NCBI GenBank assembly: GCA_018815325.1
Contig: JAHIYE010000020.1
Coordinates: 495,373-559,372, forward strand
DNA from: Gammaproteobacteria bacterium
Lineage (GTDB): Bacteria > Pseudomonadota > Gammaproteobacteria > Burkholderiales > Burkholderiaceae_C
DNA length: 64,000 bases
Direction: 5' to 3'
The notes beneath the pieces were generated by a model, which saw nothing but the letters and a program-made list of their open reading frames with translations, did no database searches and was not told where the DNA came from. Made by a program: the position numbers and the translations under genes. This document shows, piece by piece, positions 26,491 through 37,110 of this stretch. How positions within the stretch are numbered: position 1 is the stretch's first letter; each line of letters opens with the position of its first letter.

Positions 26491-27031
26491 AGCTGCGGGC
26501 AGCGGGCCCGTGGTGCTGGTGCTGGCCTCCGGGCGTGGCGAGCGCTTTCGCGCTTCTGGCGGCACAGTGCACAAGCTGCAGGCCGATCTGGCCGGCCGCA
26601 CGGTGCTGGAGCGCACGCTGGATGCCGTGCGAGCCAGCGGTCTGCCCTTCCACCTTGAAGATGCCGGCCACCCGGGCATGGGCGACTCGATCGCCGCGGC
26701 CGTGCGGGCCACACCGCAAGCCAGCGCGTGGTTGATCCTGCCGGGAGACTTGCCGCTGATCCAGCCTCAGACATTGAGCCTGGTGGCTGCGGCACCCATG
26801 CAGCATGACGTGGTGCTGCCAGTTTTCGAGGGCCAGCGTGGACACCCGGTGCGCTTCGGCCGTGCCTGTGGGGCTGCGCTTGCCAGTCTGGAAGGAAATC
26901 GGGGTGCAGCCCTTATCGTGAAAGCGTATACAGCTATGGAAATCATAGTGAAAGACGAAGGTTGCGTGCGCGACATCGATACGCTGGATGATCTCGCGCG
27001 GGCAGCACGATGGCTGCAATCCCGCGGCTGA
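26477..27031 (+). CDS. MobA-like nucleotidyltransferase (MocA type)
   Basis: 184 residues from GTG 26477. The opening 'VVLVLASGRGERF' followed by 'GGTVHKLQADL' is a slightly altered version of the LAAGxGxRxG...K loop of NTP transferases; 'WLILPGDLPLIQPQT' is the metal-binding D-x-P block. MocA adds CMP to Mo-molybdopterin, and its overlap with xdhC supports that role. The start is uncertain (GTG 26510 is a shorter choice). A one-mismatch 17-bp palindrome (26933-26949) encodes 'AMEIIV' before the conserved 'DIDTLDDL' end. Confidence 0.8.
   Translation: MPSPEAAGSGPVVLVLASGRGERFRASGGTVHKLQADLAGRTVLERTLDAVRASGLPFHLEDAGHPGMGDSIAAAVRATPQASAWLILPGDLPLIQPQTLSLVAAAPMQHDVVLPVFEGQRGHPVRFGRACGAALASLEGNRGAALIVKAYTAMEIIVKDEGCVRDIDTLDDLARAARWLQSRG
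26933..26949. repeat. 17-bp palindrome, copy 5 (in the MobA-like gene)
   Basis: GCTAT-GGAAATC-ATAGT, one mismatch at the last base. It reads GCT ATG GAA ATC ATA GT in frame. Confidence 0.5.
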
Positions 27032-27054
27032 GCCTGGTGCACGCTGGCGGTTGA

Positions 27055-27648
27055 CTAGTCCGCGTGGCGCAACAGCCGGGCCAGCGCCCGGTCATGAATT
27101 CCCCGACTCTGCAGGCACTCAAAAGTCTGCCTGGCATAGTGCAGCGTGCTGCCGTAGCGGCCGCAGGATTCGGAAAAAATCTGCCGGTACTGGGTGTCGC
27201 TCAAATCACCGGTAAAACTCGGGCTGCTTCGTGACAGTGTGAAAGTCAGTGCCCGGACCGGCCCCGCCGGCGTGGCACAGTGCAGCCACTTCGGGTTGTA
27301 GACGCCTGTGGACATTTCGCGGGCCCACAAGGTGTCGAGTACCGTATGGCCGTGCGCGCGAGGCACGCGAAAGACAAAGCCGTCGCAGCAGCCGCCCGAC
27401 AGCAGGGCGAAGACCAGGCCCGGACACTCCGGCGTACCGCGGTTGATGTGGCTCCACATCTTGAGTGCACGATGCCAGCCATGCACGCGCGCGGGCTGCT
27501 GTTCGGCAAAGTCAAAGTCGGGTCGCCAGATCAGCGAAGCATAGGCAAACACCCAGAGGTCTTCCTGGCCGCCCCATTGCGCCACCGCGCTGTCAAGCAT
27601 GGCAGCAGGGTCGCGTGGCAACGGGGGATTCTGCATGGTCGATGACAT
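27055..27648 (-). CDS. ChaC-family gamma-glutamylcyclotransferase
   Basis: 197 residues. 'DLWVFAYASLIWRPDFDF' is the substrate-binding loop (YGSLxW-like), and 'REMSTGVYNPKWL' holds the conserved Glu-Met region with the general-base glutamate. ChaC enzymes split glutathione to 5-oxoproline and Cys-Gly in the cytosol. Two starts are possible (ATG 27648 or 27636). It is convergent with the nucleotidyltransferase and divergent from edd. Confidence 0.9.
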   Translation of the reverse strand: MSSTMQNPPLPRDPAAMLDSAVAQWGGQEDLWVFAYASLIWRPDFDFAEQQPARVHGWHRALKMWSHINRGTPECPGLVFALLSGGCCDGFVFRVPRAHGHTVLDTLWAREMSTGVYNPKWLHCATPAGPVRALTFTLSRSSPSFTGDLSDTQYRQIFSESCGRYGSTLHYARQTFECLQSRGIHDRALARLLRHAD

Positions 27649-27721
27649 CCATTTACTTTATAGCCGAGTTGCCAGCAAGGAATGTGCCTTGTTGTGACGG
27701 ACCTCAACTTGTACCCTACTG

Positions 27722-27797
27722 GTAACCCGAAGCGTTAACAAAGCCGGGCATCGGGAGTAACATGGGAACGGTAATTTTGTTACTAACCCGATTCGTT
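27722..27797. promoter_or_regulatory. Repeated operator-like sites before edd
   Basis: A direct repeat TAACCCGAnnCGTT occurs at 27723-27736 and 27784-27797, 61 bp apart. Between them lies the dyad GTAA-TTTTG-TTAC (27771-27783), and GTACCctactGGTAAC stands just upstream. The sites resemble GntR/LacI-type operators for gluconate metabolism in general form; the regulator is not in the window. Confidence 0.45.
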
Positions 27798-27801
27798 CTG
27801 C

Positions 27802-29633
<1,832 letters not shown>

Positions 29634-29637
<4 letters not shown>

Positions 29638-30302
29638 AAGTGGAGCACATCTTGACTGACAACAAACAACTCACAGCCCTGCAGGTGATGCAGGACGCTG
29701 CCGTGATCCCGGTCATCGTGCTGGAGGAGCTGGCGCATGCCGTGCCGATGGCGCGCGCGCTGCTGGCTGGCGGCATCCGCATGCTGGAGATCACGCTGCG
29801 CACGCCCCAGGCCCTGGCCTGCATTGAAGCCATTGCGAAAGAAGTGCCCGAGGCCGTGGTGGGGGCTGGCACGGTGCGCAGCGCAGCCGATGCACAGGCT
29901 GCTGCACTGGCAGGGGCCCGTTTTGCCGTCAGCCCGGGCTACACCCCGGCGCTGGGGCGGGCCTGTCGTGACGCAGGGCTGCCCCTGTTGCCGGGTGTGG
30001 CGACGGGTAGCGAGATTCTGCAGGCCCAGGAAGACGGTCTGAGCGAATTGAAGTTCTTTCCGGCCATGCAAGCCGGCGGTCTCGGCATGCTCAAGGCCTG
30101 GAGTGGTCCTTTTGGTGATGTCCGTTTTTGCCCCACAGGCGGTGTCACGCCCTTGAATGCGCCTGAGTTTCTGGCCTTGCCCAACGTGGTCTGCGTCGGT
30201 GGCTCGTGGCTCGTGCCTGCCGTGGCGTTGGCCCAGGCCGACTGGCCCCGCATCACCCAGTTGGCGCGAGACGCAGTGCGGCTGAAACCCTCAGTGGCGT
30301 GA
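29634..30302 (+). CDS. eda: 2-keto-3-deoxy-6-phosphogluconate aldolase
   Basis: 222 residues from ATG 29634, or 216 from TTG 29652, which has a better GGAG in front. It cleaves KDPG to pyruvate and glyceraldehyde 3-phosphate. The Schiff-base lysine is in 'ELKFFPAM' (K140), the proton-relay Glu in 'MLEITLRTP', and 'GGVTPLN' binds phosphate. Directly coupled to edd. A second class I aldolase of the same fold (KDPGal type, 40250-40888) belongs to the galactonate-type island. Confidence 0.96.
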
Positions 30303-30319
30303 GCCGGCTTTTTGCAGAG

Positions 30320-30330
30320 TGGCACCTGTC
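30320..30330. repeat. 11-bp GACAGGTGCCA motif, copy 1
   Basis: TGGCACCTGTC on the plus strand, 17 bp after the eda stop. The same word occurs at 41884 and 54840, all between genes. Confidence 0.45.
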
Positions 30331-30438
30331 ACTCGGTCAGGGCCGTTGGCTTGCACGGTGATCGTCCCCACATACGGTCTGCACTGGGTCTGCACAGGGC
30401 GCAGGACCTTGCGGTTTCGGGCGCGACAGCATCCGCTT

Positions 30439-30471
30439 CTTATTGAAAATCATTCTCATCTGTGATAAAAT
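30439..30471 (+). promoter_or_regulatory. sigma-70 promoter with Fur box before feoAB
   Basis: TTGAAA (30443-30448), 17-bp spacer, TAAAAT (30466-30471) make a near-consensus promoter. The 19 bp at 30439-30457 match the Fur consensus at about 14 positions, with GAAAATCATTCTC as core, and overlap the -35 box. Iron-loaded Fur would block it. The leader to feoA is about 70 nt. Confidence 0.8.
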
Positions 30472-30548
30472 TTGATGGCTTGCAGCGTGGCGTTGACACA
30501 TGCAATGACGAAAGACTCGGCACCACAGTTTGCGGAATTCACACAGAG

Positions 30549-30797
30549 ATGAGCACCACATTGGCCAGTTTGCCCAACGGCGGTAAAGCGACGGTACAGG
30601 GTTTGTGCGCCGCGTCTTCCTTGACGGACGGGGCGACTTTGCGGCGTCTCGCGGAGCTGGGTTTTTTACCCGGCGAGCCCGTGTGTGTGTTGCGTCGGGG
30701 CCCGGGAGGGCGCGAGCCGCTCGCGGTGCAGGTCGGTGACACCTTGCTGGCCTTGCGGCTGGTGGAGGCGCAATGCATCGAGGTGGCCTTGCCGTGA
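30549..30797 (+). CDS. feoA: Ferrous iron transport protein A
   Basis: 82 residues forming an SH3-like FeoA domain ('SLTDGATLRRLAELGFLPGEPV'), a small cytoplasmic partner needed for FeoB activity. ATG 30549 is chosen because the domain starts immediately after it. The stop overlaps the feoB GTG start as GTGA. Expression should be iron-repressed through the Fur box upstream. Confidence 0.93.
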   Translation: MSTTLASLPNGGKATVQGLCAASSLTDGATLRRLAELGFLPGEPVCVLRRGPGGREPLAVQVGDTLLALRLVEAQCIEVALP

Positions 30798-32677
30798 ACC
30801 AAAGTCTGGCTCGCCAGCCCTGGCGTGTGGCCCTCGTGGGCAATCCGAACTGCGGCAAGACCGCGCTGTTCAACCTGCTGACCGGTGCGCGTCAGAAGGT
30901 GGCCAACTATGCCGGCGTCACCGTTGAGCGCAAAGAGGGACTCTCGCGTCTGGCGGACGGCACGAGCGTGACCGTGGTGGACCTGCCCGGTACCTACAGC
31001 CTCACGCCAGCAACACCCGATGAGCAAATCACCCTCGAAGTGGTCATGGGCAAGCGCGAAGGCGAGGTCGAACCCGACCTCATCGTGGCGGTGGTCGATG
31101 CCACCAACCTGTTGATGAACCTGCGCCTGGTGCTCGAACTCAAGGCCTTGGGGCGGCCCCTCATGCTGGCGATCAACATGGCCGATGTGGCGCGCGCGCG
31201 CGGGCTCGCTATCGATACAGCCCAGCTGTCCAGGGAACTGGGCGTGCCGGTGGTGGAGACGGTGGCCATCCGCCGCAATGGTCATGCCGCCTTGCTGACC
31301 CAGTTGCAGGCGTTTCGCGATAGCCAGGGGGCTGCTGCCGCTGAGCAGCCCATGGCGGCTGAGCCGCAGGAACTGTCCCCGGTCTTTCTGCAGCGGGAAG
31401 TGCGGCGCATTCTGTCGCTGGTCGCCACGCAGCCGGCAGTTCGCAGCGAGCGTTTTGACCACCGTATCGATGCGGTCGTGATGCATCCGGTCTGGGGCTT
31501 GCTGCTGCTGACGGCCTTGCTGTTTCTGGTGTTCCAGGCCGTGTTTTCCTGGGCCAATGTGCCGATGGAGGCCATCAAGTCCCTGATGGGGGCGGCGGGC
31601 GAGTGGGTTCACTCGAGCATGGCGGCAGGCCCTTTGCGCAGCCTGCTGGTGGACGGTGTGATTGCCGGTGCCGGCGGTGTGCTGGTGTTTCTGCCGCAGA
31701 TCCTGATCCTGTTTTTCTTCATCCTGCTGCTCGAAGACTCGGGCTACCTGCCGCGTGCGGCCTTTTTGCTCGACAACGTGATGGGCAAGGTTGGTCTGTC
31801 GGGGCGAGCCTTCATTCCGCTGCTGTCGAGCTTTGCCTGTGCGATTCCAGGCATCATGGCCACCCGCACCATCAGCAACTGGCGTGACCGGCTTGCCACC
31901 ATCATGATTGCGCCGCTGATGACCTGCTCGGCCCGGTTGCCGGTGTATGCCCTGCTGATTGGTGCCTTTGTGCCGGTGCGTGCCATCGGGCCTTTCAACC
32001 TGCAGGGACTCACCTTGTTTGGCCTGTACTTTGCCGGCGTGCTGTCTGCCATGGCCGTTGCCTGGCTGTTCAAGCGGATCTGGCGCAAGAGCAGCTACCA
32101 GCCGCTGATGCTGGAGTTGCCACCCTACCGGATGCCCAGCCCACGCAACCTGGTGCTGGGCCTGTGGGAGCGTGCCCGCATCTTCATGCGGCGCGTCGGC
32201 ACCATCATCTTCTCTCTGACGGTGCTGCTGTGGTTTCTGGCCAGCTACCCTGCGCCGCCGCTGGGGGCTGTGGGGCCGGCGATCCAGTACAGCGCTGCTG
32301 GCTGGCTGGGCCAGTTCTTGCAGCCCCTGTTTGCGCCGATCGGCTTCAACTGGCAAATCTCGATTGCGCTGGTGCCCGGTCTGGCCGCACGTGAGGTGGC
32401 TGTCGGGGCATTGGGTACGGTGTACGCGATGTCGGGCAGCGGTGAAGACGTGGCCGACAAGCTGTTGCCCATGATTGCCCAGCAGTGGTCACTGGCCACG
32501 GGTTATGCGCTGATCGCCTGGTATGTGTTCGCGCCGCAATGCCTGTCCACGCTCGCGGTGGTCAAGCGCGAGACCAACTCCTGGCGCTATCCGCTGATCA
32601 TGGCGGCCTATCTGTTTGCGCTGGCCTATCTGGCCGCCTTCGTCACCTTCCGTGTGACCCAGTGGCTGGGGGGCTGA
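30794..32677 (+). CDS. feoB: Ferrous iron permease FeoB
   Basis: 627 residues, a short FeoB. The N-terminal G domain shows G1 'GNPNCGKT' (16-23), G3 'DLPGTYSL' and G4 'NMAD'; then a helical linker and a membrane domain with two Gate repeats ('SFACAIPGIMATRTI' and 'PGLAAREVAVGALG' blocks). It imports Fe(II) through the inner membrane with GTPase control. Start GTG 30794 is preferred over ATG 30773 because of the GTGA overlap with feoA. The cytoplasmic C-terminal tail of E. coli FeoB is absent. Confidence 0.95.
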   Translation: MNQSLARQPWRVALVGNPNCGKTALFNLLTGARQKVANYAGVTVERKEGLSRLADGTSVTVVDLPGTYSLTPATPDEQITLEVVMGKREGEVEPDLIVAVVDATNLLMNLRLVLELKALGRPLMLAINMADVARARGLAIDTAQLSRELGVPVVETVAIRRNGHAALLTQLQAFRDSQGAAAAEQPMAAEPQELSPVFLQREVRRILSLVATQPAVRSERFDHRIDAVVMHPVWGLLLLTALLFLVFQAVFSWANVPMEAIKSLMGAAGEWVHSSMAAGPLRSLLVDGVIAGAGGVLVFLPQILILFFFILLLEDSGYLPRAAFLLDNVMGKVGLSGRAFIPLLSSFACAIPGIMATRTISNWRDRLATIMIAPLMTCSARLPVYALLIGAFVPVRAIGPFNLQGLTLFGLYFAGVLSAMAVAWLFKRIWRKSSYQPLMLELPPYRMPSPRNLVLGLWERARIFMRRVGTIIFSLTVLLWFLASYPAPPLGAVGPAIQYSAAGWLGQFLQPLFAPIGFNWQISIALVPGLAAREVAVGALGTVYAMSGSGEDVADKLLPMIAQQWSLATGYALIAWYVFAPQCLSTLAVVKRETNSWRYPLIMAAYLFALAYLAAFVTFRVTQWLGG

Positions 32678-32680
32678 GGC

Positions 32681-32956
32681 ATGCATGCGCAGCTCATCGT
32701 TGTGGTCATGCTGGTTGCAGGCAGCTTTGCCTATGCGGCGTGGACGCTGATGCCGCAGGCCTGGCAGCGCGCCTTGCGTGCAAGCGCCGGCAAGACCCCG
32801 TTGCGGAGAATACTGAGCGATCGCTGGCTGACCCATGAAGAGACCACAGGCTGTGGCAGTTGCGGCTGTTGTGCGGCTTCATCGGCAACTCCGGACGATT
32901 CGCAGGCTAGCGCGGAGAAACCCCTGCATTTTGTGCAAGGGGCAGGGCGCCGCTAG
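32681..32956 (+). CDS. Small Cys-rich membrane protein following feoB (DUF6587-like)
   Basis: 91 residues, starting 3 bp after feoB. One transmembrane helix (~3-24) is followed by a basic stretch and a 'CGSCGCC' cysteine cluster (~58-64), then a polar tail. Proteins of this form follow feoB in related bacteria and I recall them as DUF6587. The position and cysteines suggest a FeoC-like accessory or an iron/iron-sulfur sensing role; this is inference. It would be translated from the Fur-controlled feo mRNA. Confidence 0.7.
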   Translation: MHAQLIVVVMLVAGSFAYAAWTLMPQAWQRALRASAGKTPLRRILSDRWLTHEETTGCGSCGCCAASSATPDDSQASAEKPLHFVQGAGRR

Positions 32957-32969
32957 TCGCGATAAGGTG

Positions 32970-34145
32970 TCAAGTCGCTGCTTCGGCTGCAGCCGCTTTC
33001 AGGACATCGGTCGCCAGATGGAACGAGGACAGCGCCGCGGGCACGCCGCAGTAAACCGCCGAGTGCATCAGTAACTCTCTCAATTGTTCCTGGGTTACGC
33101 CATTGTTGAGGCTGCCGCGCAGATGCAGCTTGAGCTCATCGGGCCGGTTCAATGCAATCAGCATGGCGATGGTGATGAGCGACCGGGTATGGCGGTCCAG
33201 CCCTGGGCGGCACCAGATCTCGCCCCAGGCATGGCGCGTCACGATGTCCTGGAATTCGCGGGTGAAGTCGGTGCGGCGATTCAGTGACTGGTCTACATAG
33301 GCGTCACCCAGCACGGCACGGCGCGTCAGCAGACCGGCCTCAAAGCGCGCGCTCTCCTGCATGCCGCCCTGGTTCAGGAAGTCCATCACGGCGACCGAGA
33401 AGGCCCCAGCCTGTTCCCAGTTGGAAAGGTGGGCGGCATCGAGTTCGACATAGCGCGAGCCCGAGATGCGCTCGGCGATCTCGCGCCCGAGTTCGGGCGG
33501 GGTCGAGCCATCGTGGCGCCCGGCAATGACCAGCGTGGGCACATCGATACGACCAATGTCGGCGAGCTGGTCCATCTCGCGGATTGCGATCACATTGGCC
33601 TCGTAACCCTGCGGCGTGGTGCCCAGCAGCATGCCGCGCACCTTCTCGATCACATGGGGCGCACGTTGCTGGAAACGCTGCGTGAACCAGCGGTCCAGCA
33701 CCGCAGCGGTGAGCCCGGCCATGCCGTCGCGGGCCAGCACGGCCAGCCGTGCATTCCAGAGTTCGGGGGTGCCCAGCTTGGCGGCTGTGTTGCACAGGAT
33801 CAGGCGTTTGATGCGCCGGGCATGGTGGGTACCGAGCCACATGCCGGTCATGCCGCCCATGGACAGGCCGCAGAAATCGACGCGCTCCAGGCCCAGATGG
33901 TCGAGCAGTGCCAAGGCATCCATGCCAAGCTGCTCGATCGTGTAGGGCCCAGTGGGGACGTCGGACTGGCCATGTCCGCGCACGTCATAGCGCAGCACCT
34001 GGAACTGGGTGAGCAGGGTCGACATCTGGGGATCCCACATCTCGAGCGTGGTACCGAGCGAATTGCACAGCATGAGCACGGGCGCGTTCTTGTCGCCTTC
34101 TAGCTGGTAGTGGATGCGGATGTTGTTGATCGTGGCAAAAGGCAT
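32970..34145 (-). CDS. pcaL: 3-oxoadipate enol-lactonase / 4-carboxymuconolactone decarboxylase fusion
   Basis: 391 residues. Residues ~1-260 are an alpha/beta hydrolase with nucleophile elbow 'CGLSMGGM', acid in 'VIAGRHDGSTPP' and His in 'LDAAHLSNWEQ'. Residues ~265-385 are the carboxymuconolactone decarboxylase domain ('RPGLDRHTRSLITIAMLIAL', with 'HSAVYCGVPAA'). The two domains catalyse consecutive steps of protocatechuate degradation (PcaC and PcaD); the fusion is known as PcaL. No other pca gene lies near, so its pathway partners are elsewhere. Confidence 0.92.
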   Translation of the reverse strand: MPFATINNIRIHYQLEGDKNAPVLMLCNSLGTTLEMWDPQMSTLLTQFQVLRYDVRGHGQSDVPTGPYTIEQLGMDALALLDHLGLERVDFCGLSMGGMTGMWLGTHHARRIKRLILCNTAAKLGTPELWNARLAVLARDGMAGLTAAVLDRWFTQRFQQRAPHVIEKVRGMLLGTTPQGYEANVIAIREMDQLADIGRIDVPTLVIAGRHDGSTPPELGREIAERISGSRYVELDAAHLSNWEQAGAFSVAVMDFLNQGGMQESARFEAGLLTRRAVLGDAYVDQSLNRRTDFTREFQDIVTRHAWGEIWCRPGLDRHTRSLITIAMLIALNRPDELKLHLRGSLNNGVTQEQLRELLMHSAVYCGVPAALSSFHLATDVLKAAAAEAAT

Positions 34146-34309
34146 GTCAGTTCCTCAGTCGATTGAGATGGATGGAAGGGTTTTAATTCGGGCTTGATCC
34201 AGGCACCATGGATAACCTTACCCCATTTGGTCAGATCCTTCCTGGACGGTGCGACGGGACTCTGCAAAAACCACAGCGCGCGGGCCTCAAAGTGTGACCT
34301 GCACGGAGT

Positions 34310-36577
34310 TCAGCGCAGCAGCCAGTTCTCGATCGGCATCGGGCGGGCGTACAGATAGCCCTGCATCGCATCGCAGCCCCGACCCACCAGAAACTCGGCC
34401 TGTTCCGGGGTTTCAACCCCCTCGGCTACGACGCGCAAGCCCAGGGTGCTGGCCATGGAGAGAATCAGCTGCACGATGGCCGAATCGCTGGGGTTGACCC
34501 CCGAGCCCTGGATAAAGCTCTTGTCGATCTTGAGCTCATAAAGCGGCAATCGCTTGAGGTAGGACAGGCTGGAGTAGCCCGTGCCGAAATCGTCAATGGA
34601 AAAGCGTATGCCCTGTGCCGCCAGCTCATTCATGCGGGCGATGGTGCCGTCCATGTGATCGATCAGCAGGCCCTCTGTGACTTCGAAAATCAGCTGCGTC
34701 GGATCGGCCCCCGTTTCGTTCAGCAAGGTCGTGACGCGTTGCACAAAATCAGGCTGGCGAAATTGTTGTGGGCTGACGTTGATGGACAGGGGAAGGGCGC
34801 GACCCGCTGCCTGCAGGCGAACCAGGGTTTTGAGCCCTTGCGCGAGCACCCAGTCGCCCAGATGCAGGATCAGGTCGCTCTGTTCGGCAATCGGAATGAA
34901 CTGGGCTGGCGATACGGCGCCACGCACGGGATGGGTCCAGCGCAGCAGCAGTTCGGCGCTCACCGGTCTTCCTTCGCGGTCTACCTGCGGTTGCAGGTGC
35001 AGGCTGAGTTGGTTGAGCGATGCGGCCTGCGCGAGATCGTGCTCGAGCGCGAGTCGCTCTTCCACTTCGTGCTGCATGGCTTCCTCAAAAAATGCCACCT
35101 GGTTGCGGCCAGCGGCCTTGGCCCGGTACATGGCCGTATCGGCATCGCGCAGCAAGCTGTCGGCGGTTTGTCCTGGCTTGGGCAGCAGGGTCACGCCGAT
35201 GCTGCCGCCGGAGCTGTAGACGTGATCCTGGATGTCGAAGGGCTGCGCCAGTGCGGCGCGGACTTTCTCCGCGATGGCCATGGCCGCGCGGGCTCCACCA
35301 TCCCGGTCACTGTGCAAGCGGGCGATCAGGATCACGAATTCGTCGCCACCCTGCCGGGCCACGGTGTCTTCATCCCGCAGCAGCGCACCCAGCCGCCGGG
35401 CGACGGCTTGCAACAGGGCGTCGCCGACCGAATGGCCGCGCGCATCGTTGACGTTTTTGAAGTTGTCCAGATCAATGAAGAGCACAGCCCCGGGCTCACC
35501 GCTGCGCCGTGCGGCCGAGAGCTGCTGGCCGATGCGGTCGCCCAGCAGGCGTCGGTTGGGCAGGCTGGTCAGGGCGTCAAAATAGGCCAGCCGGTAGATG
35601 TCGTTCTCGGCCTGCTTGCGCTCACTGATGTCGCGTGACACCGACACCCAGTGCGTCAAACGTCCCCCGTCATCTTTCACGGGCACGATGTCGAGCTCCA
35701 GCCAGAAGGCCTCGGCCCGCTTGTTGTAGTTGACGATTTCAGCGTGCACCGGCTGACCCTGAGCCAGCCTGGCACGGATGCGGTCGAGCTCGACGCGGTC
35801 TGTCAACGGGCCTTGCAGCATGCGTGGGGATTTGCCGATCACTTCGCTACGGTCGTATCCGGTATGACGTTCGAAGGCGTCGTTGACAAAAATGATGCGC
35901 GGTCCCGGCTCGTCAATCGTTTCGGCATCGGTGATCAGTACGATGTCGTTGAGTCTTGTGACCGCCGTGCTGGTGAGCTTGAGCTCCTCGTTGATGGTGC
36001 GCTGACGCTCCAGCGACTTTTCCAGCCGGTGCAACAGCACAGCACTGGAAATCGTGATGACGGCGTCCACGAACAGGAAGTTGATCGTGATGATGAAGGA
36101 ACGCAGCAGCGGCTCATGCTCGTAGCCAGCCAAATGCAGGTCGGTATTTGCCAGGTAGCCGACACCAAACAGCGTGACGGCATTGAGCGCCAGCGCGAAC
36201 AGGGCCGGACGAAGCCCAAGCAGGAGTGCAGTCATGACCGGGAAGGCCATGAGGTAGATCTGGCTGACCGGGCCGACCTCGAACAGAAACCACACACCCA
36301 GTAGATACAACAGCAAAAGCAGGTTCCAGGCCCTGACACGGTAGGACATGCGCTTGAGTCGCCACAGGCCAAAGACCCAGACCAGGGCGATGCTGTCTAT
36401 CACCACGATGGACCAGCGACCTTCGTAGCCCGCCAGCAGCATGCTCGGTATGGCCGCGATGCTGCTCATGACGACGGAGACGGTGAGAATGGTCGCGAAC
36501 AGGCGCTTGCGCCAGTCACGCAGTTCTTCTTGTTCCTTGTTCGAGGAAAAGATGAAGTGTCGTATGGAGGAACTCAC
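34310..36577 (-). CDS. Membrane PAS-GGDEF-EAL protein
   Basis: 755 residues. About six transmembrane helices in residues 25-190 form an unnamed sensory module, followed by a PAS domain (~205-315), a GGDEF domain with intact motif at 410-414, and an EAL domain whose signature is E542-L-L instead of EAL (the metal-binding Glu is kept; 'DDFGTGYSS' is intact). It probably acts on cyclic-di-GMP, mainly direction unknown. The start is GTG 36577. It stands alone between two oppositely directed promoters. Confidence 0.87.
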   Translation of the reverse strand: MSSSIRHFIFSSNKEQEELRDWRKRLFATILTVSVVMSSIAAIPSMLLAGYEGRWSIVVIDSIALVWVFGLWRLKRMSYRVRAWNLLLLLYLLGVWFLFEVGPVSQIYLMAFPVMTALLLGLRPALFALALNAVTLFGVGYLANTDLHLAGYEHEPLLRSFIITINFLFVDAVITISSAVLLHRLEKSLERQRTINEELKLTSTAVTRLNDIVLITDAETIDEPGPRIIFVNDAFERHTGYDRSEVIGKSPRMLQGPLTDRVELDRIRARLAQGQPVHAEIVNYNKRAEAFWLELDIVPVKDDGGRLTHWVSVSRDISERKQAENDIYRLAYFDALTSLPNRRLLGDRIGQQLSAARRSGEPGAVLFIDLDNFKNVNDARGHSVGDALLQAVARRLGALLRDEDTVARQGGDEFVILIARLHSDRDGGARAAMAIAEKVRAALAQPFDIQDHVYSSGGSIGVTLLPKPGQTADSLLRDADTAMYRAKAAGRNQVAFFEEAMQHEVEERLALEHDLAQAASLNQLSLHLQPQVDREGRPVSAELLLRWTHPVRGAVSPAQFIPIAEQSDLILHLGDWVLAQGLKTLVRLQAAGRALPLSINVSPQQFRQPDFVQRVTTLLNETGADPTQLIFEVTEGLLIDHMDGTIARMNELAAQGIRFSIDDFGTGYSSLSYLKRLPLYELKIDKSFIQGSGVNPSDSAIVQLILSMASTLGLRVVAEGVETPEQAEFLVGRGCDAMQGYLYARPMPIENWLLR

Positions 36578-36705
36578 GTTGGGCCTGAGGCTTCCCGCAT
36601 GCTGTAGACCTTTGCATAGTGGCTGCCACCCAGCAGGGCCGCTGAGGCAATAGCCGGTTATAACAATGTAATTGGCATCTTCCCCATGTCAGATATGCTG
36701 TCTAA

Positions 36706-36722
36706 GCTATAAAAAATATAGC
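36706..36722. repeat. 17-bp palindrome, copy 6 (gloA 3' end)
   Basis: GCTATAAAAAATATAGC with perfect 6-bp arms. It lies immediately after the gloA stop codon on the minus strand, and may act as a weak hairpin. Confidence 0.65.
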
Positions 36723-36723
36723 G

Positions 36724-37110
36724 CTATTCGGTGCGTTCGATCAGTTCGATCTTGTAGCCATCGGGATCGGTAACAAAGGCAATCACGGTATTGCCGCCCT
36801 TGACCGGGCCAGCCTCACGTGTGACGTTGCCGCCATTGGCCTTGATTTTTTCGCAGGCCGCATAGGCATCGGGCACGCCAAGTGCAATGTGGCCGTAGGC
36901 CGAGCCCATGTCGTAACTCTCGGTGCCATAGTTGTAGGTCAACTCGATCTCGGCGTGATCAGGGTTGCTGCCATAACCCACGAAGGCCAGCGAGTATTTC
37001 TGCTCGGGACGGTCGGTGGTGCGCAGCAGGGTCATGCCGAGTACCTTGGTATAGAAGTCGATGGAGCGCTGGAGATTGCCAACGCGCAGCATGGTGTGAA
37101 GAAGTCTCAT
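36724..37110 (-). CDS. gloA: Lactoylglutathione lyase (glyoxalase I)
   Basis: 128 residues. Isomerises the methylglyoxal-glutathione hemithioacetal to S-lactoylglutathione. The four metal ligands are visible: His in 'RLLHTMLRV', Glu in 'AEIELTYN', His in 'YGHIALGV' and Glu in 'YKIELIER'. Length matches the Ni-type bacterial enzyme. ATG 37110 overlaps the thioesterase stop as ATGA, so both are co-translated. Confidence 0.96.
   Translation of the reverse strand: MRLLHTMLRVGNLQRSIDFYTKVLGMTLLRTTDRPEQKYSLAFVGYGSNPDHAEIELTYNYGTESYDMGSAYGHIALGVPDAYAACEKIKANGGNVTREAGPVKGGNTVIAFVTDPDGYKIELIERTE

Noticed and set aside
30549..30797. Longer feoA starting at 30462
   Set aside because: The extension runs through the promoter leader next to the Fur box and has no FeoA similarity.
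31200..31225. GCTATCGATACAGC as a further 17-bp palindrome copy
   Set aside because: Arm spacing is wrong (14 bp) and the AT content is not raised; it fits ordinary feoB coding.
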